Shown piece by piece: positions 59,701 to 64,000 of a DNA stretch of 64,000 nt. How positions within the stretch are numbered: position 1 is the first letter of the stretch; every line of letters begins with the position of its first letter. The notes under the pieces are model-generated. The model did no database searches, was not told the origin of the DNA, and saw only the letters and a list, made by a program, of their open reading frames with translations. Made by a program: the position numbers and the translations under genes. The DNA is from Apiosordaria backusii (Eukaryota; Ascomycota; Sordariomycetes; Sordariales; Lasiosphaeriaceae), in NCBI GenBank assembly GCA_030549205.1, contig JAUKTV010000001.1, positions 1,178,001 to 1,242,000 on the forward strand. The letters are read 5' to 3'.

Positions 59701-59945
59701 TTCCTCACTTCGTCCTCGGCCTGAACGGTAACCAAAAGTCGCTGGGGCGAAACCGGGCTGCCAATGTCGAGCTCAAACGTTCGTTTTCTAGGCGATCTCG
59801 CAATCGATAAAAGTCGGGCGGCAGGCTGAGCTCGTGGTTTGACGCGCGACGGCGGCAGCATCGGTGGGCTGAGGATAGGGTCGATTAGCGGGTCGGGCGA
59901 AGATCCCAGGTTCAGCGTTATTGTGTGTTCTTCATCCATGTCCAT
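53754..59945 (-). CDS. Very large AT-hook protein, mostly disordered
   Basis: A single 2063-residue open frame with no intron needed. Two AT-hooks (RRRGRPRKSG about 127-136, KRGRPRKSQ about 207-215) and Lys/Arg-Ser/Thr-Pro sites near the N-terminus predict minor-groove DNA binding in the nucleus. Most of the rest is disordered: acidic Pro/Glu stretches, a tandem EEPRQET repeat, about six degenerate repeats with DFxFSVGPxQT cores (about 430-570), KGKEKE segments and a Gln-rich part. A C-terminal folded domain of about 110 residues (GWAIPHWELLADCL through RRLFAVLIGEM) is rich in hydrophobics and looks conserved, followed by a very basic RERERKRQGKGRGR tail. I recognise no enzyme. It is likely a chromatin or nuclear-architecture protein, but this is inference. 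Confidence 0.85.
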   Translation of the reverse strand: MDMDEEHTITLNLGSSPDPLIDPILSPPMLPPSRVKPRAQPAARLLSIARSPRKRTFELDIGSPVSPQRLLVTVQAEDEVRNTKGIKRRLFQSPTPTPKRGMMRGGDVTTTVVPVRGLTDDEGVTPRRRGRPRKSGTPVPTTRRKRPGTPGAKAAGTRASQSPQKEPPPSEDALEDIDATPRASGLLRRPAKRKSMTPAKDDTQPRKRGRPRKSQVTMNNMGSIAEVLQQDNASLPPIQQDFFNQGRHETGEDQRDDGAGGMEDDIWLATLSDQPSPAAQRLQTSRNNRSPPKEASPEPAPQPEPEPEPQTDPAQSEGDFNEHHEWADMHDGPEDDFDEGDYMTSPVRDVGDAQDTVAAGAEDFTEVPLAELQSIIQMNSSVMAGSRLEERREEELGDATKVIIKNTMDYLRQSRGSAAGESSVQRVEETRREHDFGFSVGPEQTSRLEPAEARKRLDFGSSVGLGQTTQLSHIEQLKEIDFNFSVGPGQTTQQSPTVPRKEFDFEFSVLPGETIRRSPAKGRRESAFNSSVGPREAKASEKAVVPRREVLGFGSSIGPIQRTGTASFEAKNKPFDPEFFSDESRQASEEPRQETEEPRQENEEPRQETEEPAQHEHYSRSRTDPDFEFSDEPVQETEPEQHQRAERRRTEPATEYSVPLPEAEPELEREPEPEQQQPQQFKSYKRVQARNREAEAEPEDELADDSDAWWNRVSEKPKPKRKPKSLLRDLIRKAAPQRTETGNTTQEPSPADDSNLSGEGDSFSTLPDEVLAAATPRRYREPQPEDNSIEEEPLDDTREEEPHDDKREQEAQAASQQIQPSIERPSPVNHSNPHLDTNRLLTPDETPSPIPSEAEGGDEDAGTIAPTQPTQPDVQVEMPSSPPPVARLPQHARTKSNETPADQLLDIVSTARADVNVQSLNLAPPGPQARPSLSPIVRAGRVLQLVTSDPPSPPGRDSVLRSPFRGSVGKSSQSPAPFISQPRATRSPSPQHTDTAQEQPDRPWLRGLQQIKNFVAETAKSLSPSRISGARREPEEDPFGPNPTGTPTRSGSVRNTVNRGPDIDRDATVSAPNSAAAEPVRRRDVGSLQEETAPGRGAIQERPEPAQTNDFGFRRSFTYNRGQEASDRRRDRETARLPAKEPEPQPEPEPFPMDDIKAPEPEQPAQPEEDDADFWLEAGGVTPFAPRIAPPQVKTTIPEPRQRSKIPTSWRRGGSEQQKDDKENQLRQSRRSQIDEVDEVEEESSFILEQLDKRPAAPVQPTPAAARANLDGFFSSPALFPGQETPGMGLFKPPQRQPKTNLVQQQQQRERQRVRQPDNSLFAHLIELEEQEPQNVVPEVVPEKQSRFSSGPKNPDLLARVQEDDVERRDVSLKGKEKERGQRSSSTRAQEIIERRAARREDKEKEREQTTVTAPRPQDIAEQENTNWKGKEKEPEPPAVSAPRLPSPTDSQTSFGNIPQKQNFTPRKRQFGENTLFQPQAQPAKPATSATNNVLNPDNSQVDRFFQESRQLIQPQKHRRQRVRAQNAQQISSEVFSSPKTTPPRHEPNREASPGKSCLRSPLKGKTPGRLVEFTSSTLSPLAQADKRAERRKSPEKTAQSQRQRRGVGEVGSGGQASGVMNNRRQEQPEKTRVEGQEVNYPELPEPQPDAEKEKEMYDIEREGDPFSDTPHQRREREVREQQDRQAWEQRELGPPLHYTDVSKSGITSRLFEHRLHQAKARQPEQHQREETYGREETVDDEYDRGMEEQQSEPDWLAYGEQQPDQNQEEDYFLSEQEDEEPTPPLSQQDQHRYDQYQPQQARDHFSYRHQNHRQQQEYDEEYSDEEDQPQYSDHEQEQPPQPTESFFPKFSFPTLPKPSLPSLPNPLSLLPSIPSKFTSFFSSTAPVPDTQQSTTPPAGPDSEGWAIPHWELLADCLTLHRQHLLPLLPLSQQSKSLVGLVLDMGEPQEEMSIEVWHMQIVEYFKHKVLADRGEGRDWDEWKLVRRLFAVLIGEMRRRDKKGMEERRRRRGERQKERERERKRQGKGRGRWMGGIELKKWGVGRGRGGGVGGERMWLDRGVG
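58105..58200 (-). repeat. 21-nt tandem repeat encoding EEPRQET units
   Basis: Three to four head-to-tail copies of a 21-nt unit in the AT-hook gene, coding EEPRQET/EEPRQEN. Confidence 0.75.
58230..58660 (-). repeat. Degenerate repeats encoding DFxFSVGPxQT cores
   Basis: About six diverged copies of a roughly 25-30 residue unit in the AT-hook protein, each with an aromatic-acidic core and SVGP/SIGP, separated by R/K-rich spacers (for example HDFGFSVGPEQT, IDFNFSVGPGQT, FDFEFSVLPGET). Looks like a repeated short linear motif. Confidence 0.75.
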
Positions 59946-60824
59946 CTTGGTCGCAAATTTGCCGCGGCGAGGGCGTCCAGGAAATAATCATGGGGGCAGG
60001 GGCGGCATGGGGCTAGGACGTCAGAGACACACGGTTTGCGAAGAATGCAAAAAAAAAGCAACGCAAGCCACGGGCCTGCGTGTCTTTCCCCTCTCTCTCT
60101 GGCCGTTTAAACGCGTCGATAATATCGATATGGGATGGCAAATGATGGTTTGGATGCGACAGCTTTCCGGTGCGGTGTGCTGTGCGCGCACGGTTACATC
60201 CGACCAGGTACCAACCGTGTCTGTTTACTTGTTGCCTGATTAGGACTAGATGCTAGAGGTAGTTCTCCAATCAAAACATGTGGCTGCCCCTCCAAAGAAT
60301 ACCCCAGGTCTTGGCCAGTTTCGGGATAACTTATGCCCTTTGACTTATTCAACGGTGCAGACGTCATTGTAAGCACTTTCATCCCTCCTTTTGAAGATGG
60401 CAGATAAAATGCAGATGCAACCACTTCTTCTCTGCATCACGCTAGAAAATAAAAGCCAGAGCTGAGCAAATCAACTATTACTAATCTCTGTCGACATCCT
60501 TTATCAATGCGGGGATTCGCCGCACCTGTTGAAGCTCTCGAGAATCTCGGCGCGCCCTTCGAGTTGTTCTCTAACATGACGTGATGGAGCTAATTGCGCA
60601 ACCGGCCGTGTAAGTGGTGAATGGTGTGTTTGACAGCATCTGATGTAGCATTGCTTGATAATATCTAGAGGACAAACCTTTTTTTCTACAAGACAAATAA
60701 AGAATATATGTAGCTACCGCTCTCTCATTCTCTGAAGCCCCATCTTCACCATCATCAGCTCAACATCTCTACCACCATCAAACACCACCCCTATATTCAC
60801 TTCAACCGCCCCCTCTGTATCACA
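59946..60824. other. Divergent intergenic region of AT-hook gene and AsaB-family gene
   Basis: 879 bp, with a pyrimidine/CA-rich stretch just before 60825. No gene seen; it must carry the AT-hook gene promoter and the other gene's promoter. Confidence 0.55.
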
Positions 60825-61695
60825 ATGGCAATCATCCACCTCCCCCCCACCGGCGACGTTACCGCCCCCCTCAATTTCTACTCCCCACCCTCCGACAACT
60901 CCCCCCCCTTCAACCTCGCCGACCTCCCCCCCGACTCCCCCCTTCCCCCCGCAACTACGGCTCTACCCCTATCCCCACCCTCATCCGTGACAACCGCCCC
61001 AACCCCTCAGCCTACACTCTCGACACCGACTCCTTCCAAATCCTCACCTCCCAACCACCCCCCTCTTCCGAACCCTCTTTATTCACCTCCGACGACTCAA
61101 TCAAAACCCATTATTACCCCGAAGTGGTCTCCCTTCTTTTAAATAATATCCCCGGCGCGGAGAAAGTCATCATCTTCGACCACACCATCCGCCTCCCCTC
61201 CCCCTCCGCCCCCCGAACCCCCGTCCAGCGCGTCCATATAGACCAAACCCCCCCCTCCGCCGCCCAGCGCGTCCGCCGCCATCTCCCCCCCTCCGAAGCC
61301 GATCAGATCCTCTCCTCCGGAACCAGATACCGGATAGTCAACGTCTGGCGGCCGCTAAACGACTCCCCATTGGAAAGTTTCCCACTGGCATTCGCCAGCA
61401 GCGCAACGTTACGTGACGAGGAAGTCATCCCCGTCGAGCATCGCTACACTCAAACGGGATACATCGGCCAAACAGCAGCCATTGCTCACCACCCCGATCA
61501 GAAATGGTATTATCTCTCTGGGATGAAAAACACAGAGCGTATCCTCCTGCAGTGTTTTGACTCGGAGGCTCTCAAGCCCAACTCGAACGTCAAAGGGGCA
61601 GGGTGGCGCACTCTGCTTTTGAGGATCCACGCACCAGGCCGGAGGCAGAGGGGAGGAGGAGTATTGAGGTTAGGGCGTTGGTTTTTGGGCCTTGA
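60825..61695 (+). pseudogene. GA4-desaturase/AsaB-family 2-oxoglutarate-like oxygenase, frameshifted
   Basis: Three frames together match the fungal GA4 desaturase/AsaB family. Frame 1 (60825 to about 60950) codes MAIIHLPPTGDVTAPLNFYS and PPFNLADLPPDSPLP. Frame 2 (about 60950 to 61600) continues RNYGSTPIPTLIRD, YYPEVVSLLL, VIIFDHTIRL, VQRVHIDQTP, RYRIVNVWRPL and KWYYLSGM, motifs of the family. Frame 3 (from about 61600) gives the usual end RVAHSAFEDPR up to a stop at 61695. Each shift is one base short and lies at a homopolymer: a C6 run at about 60945-60950 and GGGGCAGGG at about 61595-61603. So it is either a decayed gene or two base-call errors. Members of the family hydroxylate or desaturate small molecules, some in secondary metabolism; no cluster enzymes are seen beside it. 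Confidence 0.75.
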
Positions 61696-62103
61696 GATTT
61701 AAGCATGAAAGAGATTGGAAAGGGCAGGCAAGGGAAGGGACGAGCGCATGGCATGTGATTATTTAGAAGCAAGCAAGCAAGTTAGAATGAGATTTTTGAT
61801 ATTCATATAGACGTACTCAAAGTTATTGAGATAAATCAGCCCGCCTACTCTCTTCCGCTAGTCCGGGTATTGAAAATAATGCCCATGATGCTTCCCGAAA
61901 TGTTGTGAAAAATGAAATGAAAGAAAAAAGAAACCTAGTATACCTATATGGATCCCCAAAACGCCTCCCCGTAAAACACCATTTCATATGCCCATAAATA
62001 AAACCCAGCCGTGTATACAGCGCTTTCTTCTGCCAGACGCCTGACAAGAAGCAACCTATTCCCATCGCCAAATTAGAGGACTGTTTCAGCTTCAATGTCT
62101 TCA
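61696..62103. other. Convergent 3' region before the Sds3-like gene
   Basis: 408 bp between converging ends, nothing recognised. Confidence 0.6.
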
Positions 62104-63820
62104 TTAACCACCCCGACCTCCACGCCCGCCTTTTCGGCTGCTGCTCCGACTCATGGGCACGCCATTGGCGCTCGACTGCCGGCTCATCGGCACACCTCCA
62201 AAACCCTTCGCTGGTGATTGACCCGGCGTACCACCGTGCCCTGGCCGCGGTGTGCTGCTCCTTTCATTGCTCACCACTGGCTCCACCGTGTCTGGAAGCA
62301 CTGGAAGTCCAAGACGCTTGCGCACCTCGTTCTCTGATGGTCGTTCACCCTGAAGATAGGCAACAAATCGGTGATCCCGGGCGGGGAAAGAGGCAGCTTC
62401 CAGGAGCTTTCGGCTTCCGTTTTCCACAGCAAAACTTGACCCTGGCCCATTGGCCTGCTCGTATTGCTTGAGGGCTTGCATAACCATCATATCACCATTT
62501 ACGTCGTCGTTAGCGAGGCTGTTTGTGGTGTTATACTCCAGCCTATTGTGGCCCTTGATATATGTGGACGGGAAGGTGGCTGGAAGCTTGGGGTCCGCGG
62601 CAAGCATTCGATCGAAATTGCCAGGGAAGTCGAAATTGGCGAGCAGTTCCATTCCCATGAGCTTGTCATCCAGGAAGTTGGGGTTGTTTGAGCCACGGAG
62701 ACCGCTGCGAGTCGCGTGCGAAACATTCCGCTCCATCGGGGGTGCCGAGGGAACCGAGTCGCCGTCGTCGTCTTGCTCGCCGTTTCCAGAGTCGCTTCCG
62801 TCCGGCGACTGAATGGGACGGCCGTGCTCGTCAAACTTGGGTTTGTGTGTCAACAGATATTTGTGGGCGGCAAAGGCAGCTGTATTGTAGGTCATGGACA
62901 GTTCCTTGTCTGTGAACAGCTTGTCAATGCTATAGATTGGGCCTGTGGTCTTGCGCACAGCCAAGCGGTCTGTCTGCCAAAGAGGTGTGGTGTTGGTTGC
63001 GTCCAGGGCTCGTCGCTGGGGAGCGGGGGAACCATCATCGTCATTGTTGTTGCGCTTTCGCTTCTTGTTGTCCAGAGAAATTTCGTCAATCTCTCCTCGT
63101 CGTAGTCTGGTAGCACGCTTGCCATGTGTCCCGCCAGGGCTGGCAGGGTTGGTGATGCTGAATTGGTTCGGATGAAGTAACAGGGCGGAAGAGTCGGAGA
63201 TTTCCAGCGCCTCTTTCTCCTTATTCAATCGGAATTTCTTGGTCGTGATAGCGTTGATAAGACGATCGCGCAGGGTCTGGGAGAGCGCTCGGTATTCGCG
63301 ATTCGCTGTTTCGACTTTGAAGGCATGCGTGTTCATGTACTCGGACACTTTCTTGTCGTAGTCAAACTGCGAAGACATGGTTTAGCTGTTGGCAACGCAT
63401 GAAAAAATCGCAAAGGGGGGCAGTTCTTACCTTGTACTTTGCCAGAGCATAGTCCCGCTCTTCCATGAGGTCCTGGACCTTGTACATCCAATCTGTAAAT
63501 CTCGGACCGGCCGCTCCAAGGTACGACTGGGGCGCTGAGCTAGCATCGGGATTTAGCTGGTGAAGGATTTGCTGGTATTCCTCCTCGAGGTTGTCAAAGG
63601 GGCGTTCGGCGTAGGGATCGATCCTCATTACAAGGTTTGTGTCCATCTGGATCCTGTGAAGCTGCTCGCGAAAGGTCTGGTCCCTTTCTCTGGCCAACCT
63701 ATCGTCGAGCTGGGCGAGACGGTCGGAGATCAACTGTCGACGCTTGTCTCGCTTGGACTGCGATGCTTGCGCCGGCGTTGTCACCGGCGCAGCGGCCGAG
63801 GCAGCCTCTGCTGTTGCCAT
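62104..63820 (-). CDS. Sds3-like histone deacetylase complex subunit
   Basis: Exons 63820-63431 and 63366-62104 (64-nt phase-0 intron, GTAAGA...TTCGCAG) give 550 residues. The first part has SKRDKRRQLISDRLAQLDDR, a coiled coil with FREQLHRIQMDTNLVMRIDPY, then after the splice FDYDKKVSEYMNTHAFKVETANREY and LRDRLINAITTKKFRLNKEKE. This is the Sds3-like region, which holds the Rpd3-large/Sin3 deacetylase together. Downstream blocks SPGGTHGKRATRLR, GPIYSIDKLFTDKEL and AAFAAHKYLL are conserved in filamentous fungi. The end is Gly/Ser/Arg-rich, finishing GGRGGRGG. The Met at 63378 belongs to the intron's 3' part and is not used as start. Confidence 0.85.
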
Positions 63821-64000
63821 TGTAGAGGCGATTCGAAGTGTGCGAGCTCTTGTAGTTCGAGAAACGCAGGAGAATGGTCTCGGATCTTGAGACGGGTATC
63901 AGAGCGGATCGCAAAATGGCGAGTCTGTGTTGGTGGTGGGCAAAGTTGGCGATTGGTAGAGATTTGTCTATATTAGAGCAAAGATGGCAGCATATTAAGA
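63821..64000. other. Upstream region of the Sds3-like gene, to the window edge
   Basis: 180 bp of 5' leader and promoter, cut by the window end. Confidence 0.6.

Noticed and set aside
1..64000. CRISPR arrays, rRNA
   Set aside because: No spaced identical repeats of CRISPR type and no rRNA sequence; the genome is fungal.

Overview
The window is nuclear DNA of a filamentous ascomycete, most likely a sordariomycete and probably Sordariales. Genes carry short introns (46-93 nt) with GTATGT/GTAAGT-like donors and CTAAC/CTGAC branch points. The proteins include fungal-specific families: DASH subunit Dad2, a GH72 glucanosyltransferase, a hydrophobin, Rax1 and a PNP/NB-ARC/TPR NOD-like receptor. A transposon relic is AT-rich and full of stop codons in the way repeat-induced point mutation (RIP) leaves behind. 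Most CDSs are spliced models built by hand; exon limits are given in each entry and sum to multiples of three.

Layout. 1-13,025: gene-poor, with only short unconvincing ORFs and simple repeats. 13,026-15,372: membrane-anchored type-B carboxylesterase. 16,344-20,673: a NOD-like receptor (NLR) with an N-terminal nucleoside-phosphorylase-like domain, an NB-ARC domain whose P-loop is split by an intron, and 13 tandem 42-residue TPRs. 21,179-24,932: a degenerate Mutator-like (MULE) transposon with 85-bp terminal inverted repeats and an 8-bp target duplication, holding a younger nested solo LTR. 25,610-33,340: cell-division and trafficking block (unknown repeat-motif protein, DAD2 and shugoshin head to head, VPS29). 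34,265-40,356: alanine-glyoxylate aminotransferase and exportin CRM1. 43,297-49,373: surface and morphogenesis genes (GH72 glucanosyltransferase, RAX1, hydrophobin-like protein). 49,913-53,281: SOF1 and RPN6, head to head. 53,754-59,945: a 2063-residue intronless AT-hook protein. 60,825-61,695: a GA4-desaturase/AsaB-family gene broken by two single-base shifts. 62,104-63,820: Sds3-like histone deacetylase subunit.

Most genes from 25 kb on are conserved housekeeping genes. The accessory, fast-evolving part is 16-25 kb, where the NLR lies about 500 bp from the transposon. The NLR is the best candidate for an unusual system: a self/non-self or xenorecognition receptor with near-identical repeat units, a possible splice switch in the P-loop, and an in-frame Asp/Gly/Asn-rich tail directly after its stop codon. 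I found no convincing tRNA, rRNA or CRISPR in the window.
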